Positions 27,868 to 37,212 are shown, counted from the first letter of the stretch. The stretch is DNA of 64,000 nt from Sporosarcina sp. ANT_H38 (GCF_008369195.1 NZ_VOBC01000006.1:62001-126000); one strand, 5' to 3'. Translations and numbers: made by a program. Notes: generated by a model from the letters alone, not told the origin.

Positions 27868-29244
27868 TTAATGCTTCTTACGAAAGAAGTTGAAAAGCCA
27901 AAATGGCTTTTTATTTTTATGTTGCTGTCGTTTCATTTCAGTTTCATTTGGAGCATTTACCGCCTCGATTACAGCTAGGTCATTTACTTCATCGGAAATC
28001 TCAATAGGCGCATTGTCCATCTCGATTAGAGCTACATTATTTACTTCATCTAAAATCGTAATAGGTGCATTGTCCACCTCGATTAGAGCTACATTATTTA
28101 CTTCATCTAAAATCGTAATAGGCGCATTGTCTACCTCGATTAGAGCTACATTATTTACTTCATCTAAAATCGTAATAGGCACATTGTCCATCTCGATTAG
28201 AGCTACATTATTTACTTCATCTGAAATCGTAATAGGCGCATTGTCCATCTCGATTAGAGCTACATTATTTACTTCATCTGAAATCGTAATAGGCGCATTG
28301 TCTACCTCGATTAGAGCTACATTATTAACTCCATCGGAATTCTCAATTGACTCAACGTCCACCTCGATTGGAGCTACATTAGGAACTTCATTGGAAATCT
28401 CAATTGGTTCATTGGTCACCTCGATAAGAGCTACATTATTCACTTCTTCAGCATACTCTCTCACCGTTTCGTTTTTACTAGAAAAGTTAGTAGTTAAAGC
28501 TTGAGCGGAATTGTCGTTGACTCTCATTGGAATTACTTGTTTTTTAGAGAACTTACTAAGATGAATTACTGATGTAATAGGAGCATTTCTATATCGACCA
28601 TTATATAGTTGGTTAGGATTAATGCCGGTCGATGGGAAACCTGTATTTTGAAATTGCTGCTCTTCTGGATACTTCATCTGAATAGCGTGGCTTGTGATAG
28701 GTGGTTCTTCCTTGAGGCTATTGATCTTCGTTAAAAGATTTTGTAGTTGTTTAAAAGATGGTGGACCATTTGAATGTTGAATTGAAGAAATGGATGTTTG
28801 GTCTTTTGTTTGCGTAGTTTCTTCTATAAGATTTCCCACTCTTACATCACTTGTGGAAATGTTTGCGAGATTTTGTGTGTCGGCCGGTGCATCAATGTGT
28901 TCTATAAAATCATTACTACTATTATTAGCTATTTTATTGATAATTAATGAAATGTCTTGATTCAACTCTTCAACAGTTTGGTTAAGAGAAGTAATCTGAA
29001 CCGAAAAGTTTTTTACTTGCTGCTCATGCGCCTCGATTTGTGTACTTTGTTTTTCATTCAATTTTTCTATTACCCCTTCTAAATTTGAGATTTGTGTTGT
29101 AAACCCCTTAAATTCACTGTTTTTGTAAAGATAGTCGTCAATTGAATTTCCTGTTTTCAATGTAGTTAAGGTGTCTTTATACATTGCGACTTTCTGCTTC
29201 AGTTTTTCAATATCATGAGCGGTGTACAACTTAGAATCTCCCAT
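27868..29244 (-). CDS. Coiled-coil protein with nine 19-residue tandem repeats
   Basis: A 458-residue unknown protein. The first 110 residues are heptad-rich coiled coil (KLKQKVAMYKDTLTTLK, SLNQTVEELNQDI), a proline/threonine-containing linker follows, and then nearly identical repeats of EVNNVALIEVDNAPITILD fill about residues 265-440. The tail is basic (KKPFWLFNFFRKKH). No signal peptide. Minus-strand gene whose -10 (CATATATTA at 29332-29340) matches sigma-K. It is likely a spore-layer structural protein of variable length. No known coat family is recognised. Confidence 0.6.
   Translation of the reverse strand: MGDSKLYTAHDIEKLKQKVAMYKDTLTTLKTGNSIDDYLYKNSEFKGFTTQISNLEGVIEKLNEKQSTQIEAHEQQVKNFSVQITSLNQTVEELNQDISLIINKIANNSSNDFIEHIDAPADTQNLANISTSDVRVGNLIEETTQTKDQTSISSIQHSNGPPSFKQLQNLLTKINSLKEEPPITSHAIQMKYPEEQQFQNTGFPSTGINPNQLYNGRYRNAPITSVIHLSKFSKKQVIPMRVNDNSAQALTTNFSSKNETVREYAEEVNNVALIEVTNEPIEISNEVPNVAPIEVDVESIENSDGVNNVALIEVDNAPITISDEVNNVALIEMDNAPITISDEVNNVALIEMDNVPITILDEVNNVALIEVDNAPITILDEVNNVALIEVDNAPITILDEVNNVALIEMDNAPIEISDEVNDLAVIEAVNAPNETEMKRQQHKNKKPFWLFNFFRKKH
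27945..28458 (-). repeat. 57-bp tandem repeats inside the coiled-coil gene
   Basis: About nine in-frame copies of a 57-bp unit encoding EVNNVALIEVDNAPITILD-like segments. The outer copies are degenerate; the central five are nearly identical. Confidence 0.9.
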
Positions 29245-29331
29245 CGCTTTTCACCCCTTTGCAGTTCATTCCATTCTATTCTATTAATGATGTTTTCATT
29301 GCGTGATGAATTGTCACTTTCAGCCACTGAA

Positions 29332-29340
29332 TAATATATG
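29332..29340 (-). promoter_or_regulatory. Sigma-K-like -10 motif (minus strand)
   Basis: CATATATTA matches the CATANNNTA consensus and lies about 90 bases upstream of the tandem-repeat gene. A good -35 (AC) element is not evident. Confidence 0.4.
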
Positions 29341-29466
29341 AATAAGAGCTGGATTCTCGCAGGATGATATCCTTCCTGCAATAATAATTTATTATCAATT
29401 ACTCCTTAGCTCTTCCAAAATCTGTTCAATTTAATAAATATCTCGATAAGTCATTTCTTTGCCTAT

Positions 29467-29493
29467 ACACACATTTTTTCACATCATATGCTA
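29467..29493 (+). promoter_or_regulatory. Sigma-K-like promoter of the cysteine-rich gene
   Basis: CATATGCTA at 29485-29493 matches CATANNNTA exactly, and an AC-containing -35 (ACAC at 29467) is 16 bases upstream. The cysteine-rich gene starts at 29531. Confidence 0.5.
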
Positions 29494-29530
29494 CCAAAGA
29501 AAGATAAAAAAATTTGGAGGTGTCTGCAAA

Positions 29531-30256
29531 GTGCAAGAAAAAAAACATTGTGATGGGAAAGAACTAATTTGTATAAATGTCGACAAGGTTTATGATTGGA
29601 TTGTTAAAGAAAAGTCGTTTGATGTTAATTTTCCTTCAGGGAAAGAGTTTCTTTTTACCCCTACGAATATGGTACCGAAAGAAGATTACAAATTCAGTGG
29701 GTTTAATCATGCGACCGTTACATGTGAAGTGACTCCTGATAGGCATCATCCAGTTGTCATCCTAGGACGTGAAGATCGTCCGTTTTGTATTGATGGAAAG
29801 AACGTTATACTTCAGCAGCTCAATATTCGTAAGAACTTTGTGATAACCCTTACTGTAACTTTAGCAGATGGAACGGTGTTGACTAGCAAATCTCCCGAAA
29901 ATGAGTATTTCAACTCAGATCTAGCGTTTTCACGTTGTGAGCAAGTTACATTATGTGCTCCAGAAGGAACAGACGTTGAAATAACGTTCACGAATCTAGA
30001 TTGTTTCGTGTGTACTACTGGGAGACTTGAGGGAGAAAGCCATAGTCCATTTGATGGTGGGATCAAATTCTCAAATCTATCTATCTCAATAGATACATGC
30101 CAAAGCATCCAATCAACATTCCCAGTTACTGTTGAGTTTTTAGCTGATTACTGTGAACCAAGAGACGATTTACCAATTGCTAGCCCTGGACCAATGCGTC
30201 CGCAACAATGCTCTGTTGTTTTCCCTGATGATGGCCACGGGCATTGCTGTCACTAA
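29531..30256 (+). CDS. Cysteine-rich protein, putative spore-surface component
   Basis: A 241-residue protein with cysteines spread through it and an HGHCCH tail. Beta-rich composition (ITLTVTLADGT, VEITFTNLDCFVC) suggests a stacked-strand fold. The opening CINVDKVYDWIV resembles a motif seen in coat-associated proteins, though I cannot name the family. Start GTG at 29531 has GGAGG 10 bases upstream; the longer frame to 29459 lacks a site. It is divergent from the tandem-repeat gene, and a sigma-K-like promoter lies before it. Cysteine richness suggests disulphide cross-linking in the outer spore layers; this is inference. Confidence 0.6.
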   Translation: MQEKKHCDGKELICINVDKVYDWIVKEKSFDVNFPSGKEFLFTPTNMVPKEDYKFSGFNHATVTCEVTPDRHHPVVILGREDRPFCIDGKNVILQQLNIRKNFVITLTVTLADGTVLTSKSPENEYFNSDLAFSRCEQVTLCAPEGTDVEITFTNLDCFVCTTGRLEGESHSPFDGGIKFSNLSISIDTCQSIQSTFPVTVEFLADYCEPRDDLPIASPGPMRPQQCSVVFPDDGHGHCCH

Positions 30257-30298
30257 TATCAGTTATTGGTGATAATGGTTAAGCAAAAAACATATCTT

Positions 30299-30333
30299 AA
30301 AGGGAGGGAATTCCTCTCTTTATTTTTTTTTTA
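30299..30333 (+). terminator. Probable terminator
   Basis: AAAGGGAGG / CCTCTCTTT hairpin followed by a T run. CATATCTTA at 30291-30299, just before it, also matches the sigma-K -10. Confidence 0.55.
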
Positions 30334-30349
30334 GGAAAAGGGGTAGGGA

Positions 30350-30928
30350 ATGGTGGGACACAATAGTAATGATGTGGAGGCAAAGATTAAGAAGCTCCAA
30401 CATCAAACGGAATCATACTTGTCTGAAATTAAAAAAATGGTAGGTGAGCTCAATGAACCTGCGAGAACGAATATAATAAGCTATTTTACTTATTCATTAA
30501 ACATCTCTCACGACCCGGAACAAGAGAGCCTATGTGTCGGGTCATACCATATACATAATTTAGGTAACCAGCCAATCACAAATCCTTCTGTATGCATAAA
30601 AGTATCTAAAGAGTCTTCCTTCTCCTTTTCAGGGAGGTACGTTTATGCGGATTTTAAGCAGTCATTGAAAGTGGCTGATGGATGGTTACGTACAAATGAA
30701 AAAACGAATAAAGAGGAATTTTGGCTCAAACCATTAGGGAAAGCATCCATTGAACCTAATGAGACCATTTCATTTTCAAACTTCCAGATTACATGGTCTC
30801 CAAAAGAATCCTACGCGGGTAGTATTTTGGGATATACGTATAGTGATCAACTGGAAGATGGAATTGCTGTGATTAATCCCATCAATCTTAATGGAACTGT
30901 GCATAAACAGGGGGATGAAAATGAGTGA
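30350..30928 (+). CDS. Hypothetical beta-rich protein of the spore-like cluster
   Basis: A 192-residue protein with a short N-terminal helix/coil (KIKKLQHQTESYLSEIKKM) and a beta-sandwich-like rest (YHIHNLGNQPITNPSVCIKVS, ISFSNFQITW). Such a fold recalls structural adhesin or coat proteins but no family is evident. GGGGTAGGG lies before the ATG. Its end overlaps the next gene (ATGAGTGA), so both are in one operon. A sigma-K-like CATATCTTA lies 50 bases upstream. Its role in the cluster is inferred from location. Confidence 0.6.
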   Translation: MVGHNSNDVEAKIKKLQHQTESYLSEIKKMVGELNEPARTNIISYFTYSLNISHDPEQESLCVGSYHIHNLGNQPITNPSVCIKVSKESSFSFSGRYVYADFKQSLKVADGWLRTNEKTNKEEFWLKPLGKASIEPNETISFSNFQITWSPKESYAGSILGYTYSDQLEDGIAVINPINLNGTVHKQGDENE

Positions 30929-31220
30929 TTTAGATGGAAAAGATCAAGAATTAGTTATGAAGCACATCATTCATCAATTTATGGAAAATCAGCTGAATGT
31001 ACTAAAAGAGGATAAACTGGAAACCAATAATAGCTTTGTGTTTTTAGAGAATAGCACATTGAATATGCTGATTCTCTCTCTGTTTATGAACGGACAACGT
31101 AGAACCGGTGGAGATGTGAATGAGGATTCTCAAATGAAGATTTTAGAGGAACTTGACCATATAATTGCAGATAGCAAAAAGGGATTTGAAGAGATTATTG
31201 CTTTGTTAAAAGAAATATGA
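30921..31220 (+). CDS. Small hypothetical helical protein, translationally coupled
   Basis: A 99-residue, mainly helical protein (LVMKHIIHQFMENQLNVLK, EELDHIIADSKKGFEEII) with no cysteine or membrane segment. ATG 30921 overlaps the previous stop by eight bases (ATGAGTGA) and is preceded by GGGGG, so the two genes are coupled. Longer upstream frame starts inside the previous gene. The overlap suggests the product binds its upstream partner. Confidence 0.6.
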   Translation: MSDLDGKDQELVMKHIIHQFMENQLNVLKEDKLETNNSFVFLENSTLNMLILSLFMNGQRRTGGDVNEDSQMKILEELDHIIADSKKGFEEIIALLKEI

Positions 31221-31376
31221 CAGTGGCAAGCGGAGAAGTCAGACTGACGACGAAGCTACCTGGCTTATGGCGGGTGGTATCCCTTAAGCACCAAAGCGTT
31301 TATCAATAGAGTCATTCTATTAAACCTAATTTAGTGTAGATTTTGCTTGAGGAGTATCTATGGGAGGAGGACTGAC

Positions 31377-32342
31377 GTGAATAGTGAAAACACTAAAAGC
31401 AATGATCCTCTACAACTTCAACAAATGATCATCTTTTTAAAGGCGGAACTAGCTAAATATAAATACGAAGTTAAAAAATATAAAGATAGCTATCACTATT
31501 CAATAATAGAAAACCTTGAGCAAGAAAATAGTCAATTAACAAATGAAAAAAACGAACTAACTGAAGAGCTATATAAGTTAAATCAAGAATTAGAAAAGCA
31601 GACTAATGATTATAAAAAAAGCGCCCTATTACTAGAGATGAATGGGAAAAGATACACCACTTCTATTAATACTTTATGGAAAACAAAAACTGATGTACAG
31701 CCGATAAACAAACAGTTGACCGAAGTTGTTAAAAAATTGGAAGATGGGGTTAATACCAATCAATATTGGTACAGGAAACATGATAGGCAAGTTTCTTCTT
31801 TTCATAAAAAACTTGCTGATAATAAAACGACTATAAAACAGCTCGAATATAAACTTTTTGAACTCATTCAAGAAACAAATAAACAAGTGCATTCCAAAAT
31901 AGAAAAATTAGATAGTACGATAAAAGAGCGCACCGAGTCTGAGGAAATGAGACAGCTTTTACTACAAGAAATAGAAGGGAAAAATAATGCTATATGGAAG
32001 CTCCAACATGAAATTGTGAAGTTGAAAGAACAAAATACAAAGCAGAGTGACGCTATTAGAGTACTTGAAGAAAGCCTGAATCAGAAGAGTGAAGGTCATG
32101 TAGGTCTTGACTCATTCTCTTTAACAAGTACACCTACTATTGATATTGAGACCCTCACGCAATTGGACCAACAAATAAAAGAGCTATTGGTCAAATCGTT
32201 AGATTACGAATTAAAGTTGGATGCCAAATTACTCATTATCAATTCTTTGGAGCATAAGTTAGATCAGCTTAGTGTAGAAATTGATGGTATAAAGGTCTTC
32301 AATGTTGGGAATCGTGTTCTAGAGAGGAGACGTGAGAATTGA
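31377..32342 (+). CDS. Long coiled-coil protein, possible spore structural protein
   Basis: A 321-residue protein that is mostly heptad-rich coiled coil (IENLEQENSQLTNEKNEL, LQHEIVKLKEQNTKQ, LDQQIKELLVKSL). No signal, membrane helix or enzymatic motif. GTG at 31377 has GGGAGGAGG just upstream; the TTG at 31347 overlaps the ribosome site region and is not preferred. It follows the two coupled unknown genes on the same strand, with a 156-base gap. Coiled-coil rods are common in spore layers and filaments; no known family fits. It ends the cluster before a terminator. Confidence 0.6.
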   Translation: MNSENTKSNDPLQLQQMIIFLKAELAKYKYEVKKYKDSYHYSIIENLEQENSQLTNEKNELTEELYKLNQELEKQTNDYKKSALLLEMNGKRYTTSINTLWKTKTDVQPINKQLTEVVKKLEDGVNTNQYWYRKHDRQVSSFHKKLADNKTTIKQLEYKLFELIQETNKQVHSKIEKLDSTIKERTESEEMRQLLLQEIEGKNNAIWKLQHEIVKLKEQNTKQSDAIRVLEESLNQKSEGHVGLDSFSLTSTPTIDIETLTQLDQQIKELLVKSLDYELKLDAKLLIINSLEHKLDQLSVEIDGIKVFNVGNRVLERRREN

Positions 32343-32430
32343 CCTTTCTTGAATCTGCACCAGTAGCGAGTGTAGTAAAGCTCCCACTAATTGAAGATAA
32401 ACTTTATCTAAAACTCAATAGGATCAATCA

Positions 32431-32469
32431 TGAGGCTCAAACTTTTTTCGGAAAGTACTGAGCCTCTTT
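32431..32469 (+). terminator. Intrinsic terminator of the spore-like cluster
   Basis: GAGGCTCA pairs with TGAGCCTC, followed by TTTT. Confidence 0.75.
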
Positions 32470-33177
32470 TGTTATGTTCAATTATAGCCAAAGAACATAC
32501 TATCAATTTAGTTTTCACTGTCCAGCCTTCAGTAAAAGTATCTCTCATGAAAATGGAAGGAAACTCTCGTATTAAAATTAACACAAAGTTGATTAACCAA
32601 AATTAGCCGGAAAACAATTTAATCAAACACTAGGCGTCTCGAGTACAGTTGCTTTAGAATGCTTTGGTTTGAATGACTCCATAAAAGTAGCGAGATATCT
32701 TGATCTATAGAGATGCGACTTCGTCGCGTCCCTATAGATTTTTTCGGTAATCGTATGGTGGTCGTTCATCCTTCGCTCTCCAAAGGCATAGGTACACGAA
32801 ATGCTTAGGTTTTTTGGAACGAAGGAATGATGGCTTCCAATTATGGATAGAAGCAGCCACACATGCCCCTCGAGGAATGAATTGCAATTCCTCTTAAAAC
32901 TGTCGTGACTATTTCGCCGATAGCGAGCCGGAATTGGTCCAGTGAAAAAACGAGCTTATCAAGCCCTTCTCACCAGTATCTTATGCAGAAAAATGGTTAA
33001 ACAACAGATATAAATAATAAGAAAGTATAAGTTTTTTGACACGGAATAATGTTTAGGTTTCAGACGCCGAACGATGGGGTCATAAATAAGCTGGGAAGGA
33101 TTAAGCAGCATCCTTCCCAGGCAAATAGTGCCGTTTAACAGGTTCGTCTTTTGCTTTTCTTGATTTCCATATAAGCG
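32470..33177. other. Non-coding region with strong hairpins
   Basis: No convincing gene. A 14-of-15-bp stem with TTC loop, 32705-32737, is followed by TTTTTT. A perfect 11-bp stem with 8-base loop is at 33091-33120. Open fragments such as YAEKWLNNRYK on the plus strand near 32975 suggest transposase remains, but no family can be assigned. Confidence 0.4.
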
Positions 33178-33183
33178 TTTACA
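33170..33183 (+). promoter_or_regulatory. cre-like site (CcpA) overlapping the gnt -35
   Basis: TATAAGCGTTTACA matches the catabolite-repression consensus TGWAANCGNTNWCA at 13 of 14 positions (second base A for G). It includes the -35 TTTACA, so CcpA binding would block transcription. Confidence 0.65.
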
Positions 33184-33206
33184 TTTTAACGGATTTGAAC
33201 TAATAT
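33178..33206 (+). promoter_or_regulatory. gnt operon promoter
   Basis: TTTACA (33178-33183) and TAATAT (33201-33206) are separated by 17 bases. It overlaps both the cre-like site and the GntR palindrome. Confidence 0.75.
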
Positions 33207-33224
33207 ACTTGTATACAAGTATAT
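33203..33224. promoter_or_regulatory. GntR operator (perfect 22-bp palindrome)
   Basis: ATATACTTGTATACAAGTATAT is its own complement and contains the ATACTTGTATACAAGTAT operator of Bacillus gnt. It covers the -10 and start region. Confidence 0.9.
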
Positions 33225-33250
33225 CGACCTTCAGGTGAGGAAGTGAGCAT

Positions 33251-33970
33251 ATGAGCGAAATAAAGGAATTATTATATCCTTCGAAATGGATTGCAAACGC
33301 TTCCACTGGAGTACGCTTAGCATGTGAAGTTAGAATGCGGATAATTTCGGGCATAATAGAGAAGGGTACCATTTTATCGGAAAATAAATTAGCAATGGAA
33401 TTTGAAGTAAGCCGTTCCCCTATCCGCGAAGCGCTAAAAATATTGGCTTCAGAAAACATTATTCGATTAGAAAGAATGGGCGCAGTAGTTGTTGGTCTAA
33501 CTGAACAGGATATCAAGGAAATTTATGATGTACGTTTACTCATAGAAACCTTTGTTTATGAACGGATTGTACAAATAGACACTAGTGAACTAGTGAGAGA
33601 ACTAAGTAAAATCCATGAAATGATGGAAGTCGCCATTAAATACAGAGATGCTGATGAATTCTCTTATCAAGATGTGTTATTTCATGAAACAATTATTCGC
33701 TCGATTAATCATTCATACATCATGTTGATTTGGAATAACACGAAACCTGTTATGGAAAGTTTAATTCTTTTATCAATGCGAATGCGTTTAAAGGAGAAAT
33801 ACGAAGATTTTCCTCGTATCTTGAAAAATCATAAAGTTTACATTGAAGCTATTAAAATAAAAGATAGAGATATCATGATTCAAGCTTTGCACCAAAACTT
33901 CGATGATGTCCAAGGTAAAGTGGAAGACCTTTGGATGTCGCAACAAATGCTCACTAAAGGAAGAGAGTGA
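33251..33970 (+). CDS. gntR: Gluconate operon repressor, GntR family
   Basis: A 239-residue FadR-type GntR repressor: winged helix with FEVSRSPIREALKIL and a helical FCD effector domain with metal-binding histidines (FHETII, NHSYI). By analogy with Bacillus it is released by gluconate. It is the first gene of the gnt operon, after a perfect palindromic operator over the promoter, so it controls its own synthesis. GTGAGGAAGTG precedes the ATG. Its stop lies at the GTG/ATG region of gntK, giving tight coupling. Confidence 0.9.
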   Translation: MSEIKELLYPSKWIANASTGVRLACEVRMRIISGIIEKGTILSENKLAMEFEVSRSPIREALKILASENIIRLERMGAVVVGLTEQDIKEIYDVRLLIETFVYERIVQIDTSELVRELSKIHEMMEVAIKYRDADEFSYQDVLFHETIIRSINHSYIMLIWNNTKPVMESLILLSMRMRLKEKYEDFPRILKNHKVYIEAIKIKDRDIMIQALHQNFDDVQGKVEDLWMSQQMLTKGRE

Positions 33971-33975
33971 TAGAG

Positions 33976-35520
33976 ATGACGTACTATATGTTAGGAGTAG
34001 ATATAGGGACAACGAGTACGAAAGCCGTTTTATTTACTGAAAAAGGTGAAATTGTTCAGCAAGATAATATAGGTTATCCGCTTTACACACCAGATATTTC
34101 GACAGCAGAACAGAATCCTGAAGAAATATTTCAGGCTGTCTTACAAGTCATCTCGAATGTTATGGGACATTCCAAAATATCACCAAAAGATTTATCGTTT
34201 ATTTCATTTAGTAGTGCGATGCATAGTGTTATTGCGATGGATGAAAATGATCAGCCGCTGACGCAGTGTATCACTTGGGCGGATAATCGAAGTGAAGCTT
34301 GGACTAGAAAAATAAAAGAAGAGTTAAATGGGCATGAAGTATACAGGCGGACAGGAACACCTATTCATCCCATGTCACCATTAAGTAAAATTGCTTGGAT
34401 TGTGCATGATTGTCCTGAGATAGCGACCAAAGCTAAAAAATATATAGGTATTAAAGAATTCATTTTCAAGAAATTCTTTAATCGATATGTAGTAGATCAT
34501 TCTCTGGCATCAGCAATGGGTATGATGAATTTAGAAAAATTGGAGTGGGATGAAGAAGCATTGGAAATCGCCGGTGTTACCCAAGAACAATTATCTGAGC
34601 TCGTGCCGACAACCGAGATTTTTAAAAATTGTAATTCGGATATAGCAACAAAGATTGGCATTGATCCACAAACTGCGTTTGTCATTGGTGCAAGTGATGG
34701 AGTACTTTCTAATATAGGTGTGAATGCAATTGGTAAGGGGGAAGTAGCGGTAACGATTGGTACTAGTGGCGCAATCCGAACGGTTATTGACCAGCCTCGA
34801 ACAGATGAAAAAGGACGAATATTTTGCTATGCATTAACTGAAAAGCATTGGGTCATTGGTGGTCCAGTAAACAATGGTGGAATGGTGCTCCGCTGGATTA
34901 GAGATGAATTTGCATCATCAGAAGTAGAAACGGCGAAAAGGCTAGGTATTGATCCGTATGAAGTGCTAACGAAGATTGCTGAACGTGTAAGACCAGGTTC
35001 GGATGGTTTGTTATTTCATCCGTACCTAGCAGGTGAACGTGCACCATTGTGGAATCCTGACGTGCGCGGCTCATTCTTTGGTTTAACTATGTCGCATAAG
35101 AAAGAGCATATGATTCGGGCGGCTCTTGAAGGTGTGATTTACAATTTGTACACAGTATTCTTAGCGTTAACTGAGGTTATGAATGAACCAGTTACTCGAA
35201 TTCAAGCTACTGGCGGTTTCGCAAGATCAGATGTTTGGCGCCAAATGATGGCCGATATATTCGACTTGGAAGTAATTGTGCCGGAAAGTTATGAAAGTTC
35301 ATGTCTAGGTGCTTGCATATTAGGGCTCTATGCTACAGGGAAAGTCGAATCATTCGATGTTGTTTCTGAAATGATTGGCAGCACTTATAAGCACACACCT
35401 ATAGAATCTGATGTACAAGAATACCGGAAACTATTTCCTATATTCATAAATTTATCGAGGGTTTTGGAAAAAGAATATGCAAGTATTGCAAGTTATCAAA
35501 GAAGCTTAATTAAAAAGTAA
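33976..35520 (+). CDS. gntK: Gluconokinase (FGGY family)
   Basis: A 514-residue sugar kinase: N-terminal ATPase motif GVDIGTTSTKAV, a central G-T-S-G-A-I-R phosphate loop, and a C-terminal GGFARSD motif. It phosphorylates gluconate to 6-phosphogluconate, which enters the pentose phosphate pathway. Size matches Bacillus GntK (about 513). I choose ATG 33976, though GTG 33967 overlaps the gntR stop. It lies between gntR and gntP, as in the gnt operon; the gntZ dehydrogenase is absent. Confidence 0.93.
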   Translation: MTYYMLGVDIGTTSTKAVLFTEKGEIVQQDNIGYPLYTPDISTAEQNPEEIFQAVLQVISNVMGHSKISPKDLSFISFSSAMHSVIAMDENDQPLTQCITWADNRSEAWTRKIKEELNGHEVYRRTGTPIHPMSPLSKIAWIVHDCPEIATKAKKYIGIKEFIFKKFFNRYVVDHSLASAMGMMNLEKLEWDEEALEIAGVTQEQLSELVPTTEIFKNCNSDIATKIGIDPQTAFVIGASDGVLSNIGVNAIGKGEVAVTIGTSGAIRTVIDQPRTDEKGRIFCYALTEKHWVIGGPVNNGGMVLRWIRDEFASSEVETAKRLGIDPYEVLTKIAERVRPGSDGLLFHPYLAGERAPLWNPDVRGSFFGLTMSHKKEHMIRAALEGVIYNLYTVFLALTEVMNEPVTRIQATGGFARSDVWRQMMADIFDLEVIVPESYESSCLGACILGLYATGKVESFDVVSEMIGSTYKHTPIESDVQEYRKLFPIFINLSRVLEKEYASIASYQRSLIKK

Positions 35521-35544
35521 TAGAGAAATTTAGGAGGAATTGTT

Positions 35545-36891
35545 TTGCCGTTAGTCATTGTATCAATAGGTATAGTTGCGTTACTTGTTTTAATCATGTG
35601 GTTCAAATTAAACACTTTTGTTTCTTTAATCATTGTCTCTTTCGGTGTGGCACTAGCTTTAGGCATGCCACTAGATAGCATTGTTTCTTCTATTGAAGCT
35701 GGACTAGGGGGAACACTTGGCCATTTAGCGCTAATCTTTGGACTTGGCGCTATGTTGGGTAGGTTAATTGCAGATGCAGGGGGAGCGCAACGTATTGCGA
35801 TGACCCTCATCGACAAGTTCGGAGAAAGAAATATTCAATGGGCTGTTGTAGTTGCTTCATTCATTATTGGTATTGCCTTATTCTTCGAGGTAGGGTTAGT
35901 GCTATTAATTCCAATCGTATTTACCATTTCGAAACAATTAAAGGTCTCTATTTTATACTTAGGAATTCCTATGGCTGCGGCCTTATCCGTGACGCACGGT
36001 TTCTTACCACCGCATCCGGGACCAACAGTTATTGCCGGAGAATATGGTGCAAACATTGGTGAAGTTCTACTTTACGGTTTTATTATCTCTATTCCGACTG
36101 TAATTATAGCGGGCCCTTTATTCACGAAGCTTGCTAAAAAGCTAGTACCTGATTCGTTCAATAGAACTGGTGATATTGCATCTTTAGGAGAACAAAAAAC
36201 ATTTAAAATGGAAGATACTCCCGGTTTTGGTATCAGTGTGTTTACAGCAATGTTTCCTGTTATTTTAATGTCTATAGCCACGGTTGTTTCGATGGTTCAG
36301 AAGACAATGGATATTACAGATAATAAGTTATTTGAAGTTGTTCGTTTTGTAGGTAATGCCTCTACAGCTATGGTGTTATCACTATTGCTTGCAATTTTCA
36401 CAATGGGATTGGCAAGAAATATTCCAATGAAAACCGTTATGAATTCTTGTGGGATAGCCATTACAAATATTGGGATGCTACTGTTAATTATTGGTGGCGG
36501 TGGGGCTTTTAAACAAGTGCTCATCGATGGTGGTGTTGGTGACTATGTAGCGGAGTTATTCAGCGGGACCTCATTATCACCTATTTTACTTGCATGGATC
36601 ATCGCAGCTATATTAAGGATTGCATTAGGTTCAGCAACTGTAGCTGCTTTAACAACAGCTGGCCTGGTTATTCCTATGTTGGGTACATCTGATGTGAATT
36701 TAGCGCTGGTCGTACTTGCAACTGGAGCAGGTAGTCTAATTGCATCGCATGTGAATGATGCCGGCTTTTGGATGTTTAAGGAGTTCTTTGGTTTGACCCT
36801 GAAAGAAACATTCGCAACATGGACATTGCTTGAAACGATTATTTCGGTAGCTGGGTTAGTGTTTATTCTATTATTGAGTTTAATCGTATAA
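35545..36891 (+). CDS. gntP: Gluconate permease
   Basis: A 448-residue membrane protein of the GntP/GntT family, with about 12 helices and family motifs such as HGFLPPHPGP and a late HVNDAGFWMF. It imports gluconate with protons. Start TTG at 35545 has a perfect AGGAGG upstream. Third and last gene of the gnt operon; a modest hairpin with T run follows near 36917-36946. Confidence 0.93.
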   Translation: MPLVIVSIGIVALLVLIMWFKLNTFVSLIIVSFGVALALGMPLDSIVSSIEAGLGGTLGHLALIFGLGAMLGRLIADAGGAQRIAMTLIDKFGERNIQWAVVVASFIIGIALFFEVGLVLLIPIVFTISKQLKVSILYLGIPMAAALSVTHGFLPPHPGPTVIAGEYGANIGEVLLYGFIISIPTVIIAGPLFTKLAKKLVPDSFNRTGDIASLGEQKTFKMEDTPGFGISVFTAMFPVILMSIATVVSMVQKTMDITDNKLFEVVRFVGNASTAMVLSLLLAIFTMGLARNIPMKTVMNSCGIAITNIGMLLLIIGGGGAFKQVLIDGGVGDYVAELFSGTSLSPILLAWIIAAILRIALGSATVAALTTAGLVIPMLGTSDVNLALVVLATGAGSLIASHVNDAGFWMFKEFFGLTLKETFATWTLLETIISVAGLVFILLLSLIV

Positions 36892-36916
36892 AAAATGTGG
36901 GAATCTAATGTTACAT

Positions 36917-36946
36917 TGAGGGCAGTGGTTAATGGCCTCACTTTTA
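36917..36946 (+). terminator. Probable terminator of the gnt operon
   Basis: TGAGG ... CCTCA arms followed by CTTTTATT. Confidence 0.5.
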
Positions 36947-37212
36947 TTGTGCATTGGTTATGCAATCAGTTCTGAAAAAGGATCATCTTGCAGAAGTGAC
37001 CTATTGGCGGCTTAATGGAACTTGTTAATATTAGATGGGGCTAGAGGAACGTGAATTTCTATATGAAAAGTGACAAAAGGCTGATTAAATAACGAGTAAT
37101 AGTCTGAATCGGCGGAACAAATTAATTACTTCCGAGAAAGTTGTTGCTAATTTTCCGACAATCGTGTAAAGTCTGTAATAACGTAACTAAACAAATCCAA
37201 TTTAATAGTTTT

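Noticed and set aside
32623..33516. Minus-strand open frames near the gntR region
   Set aside because: One passes through a strong hairpin and the other is the shadow of gntR; neither has good start signals.
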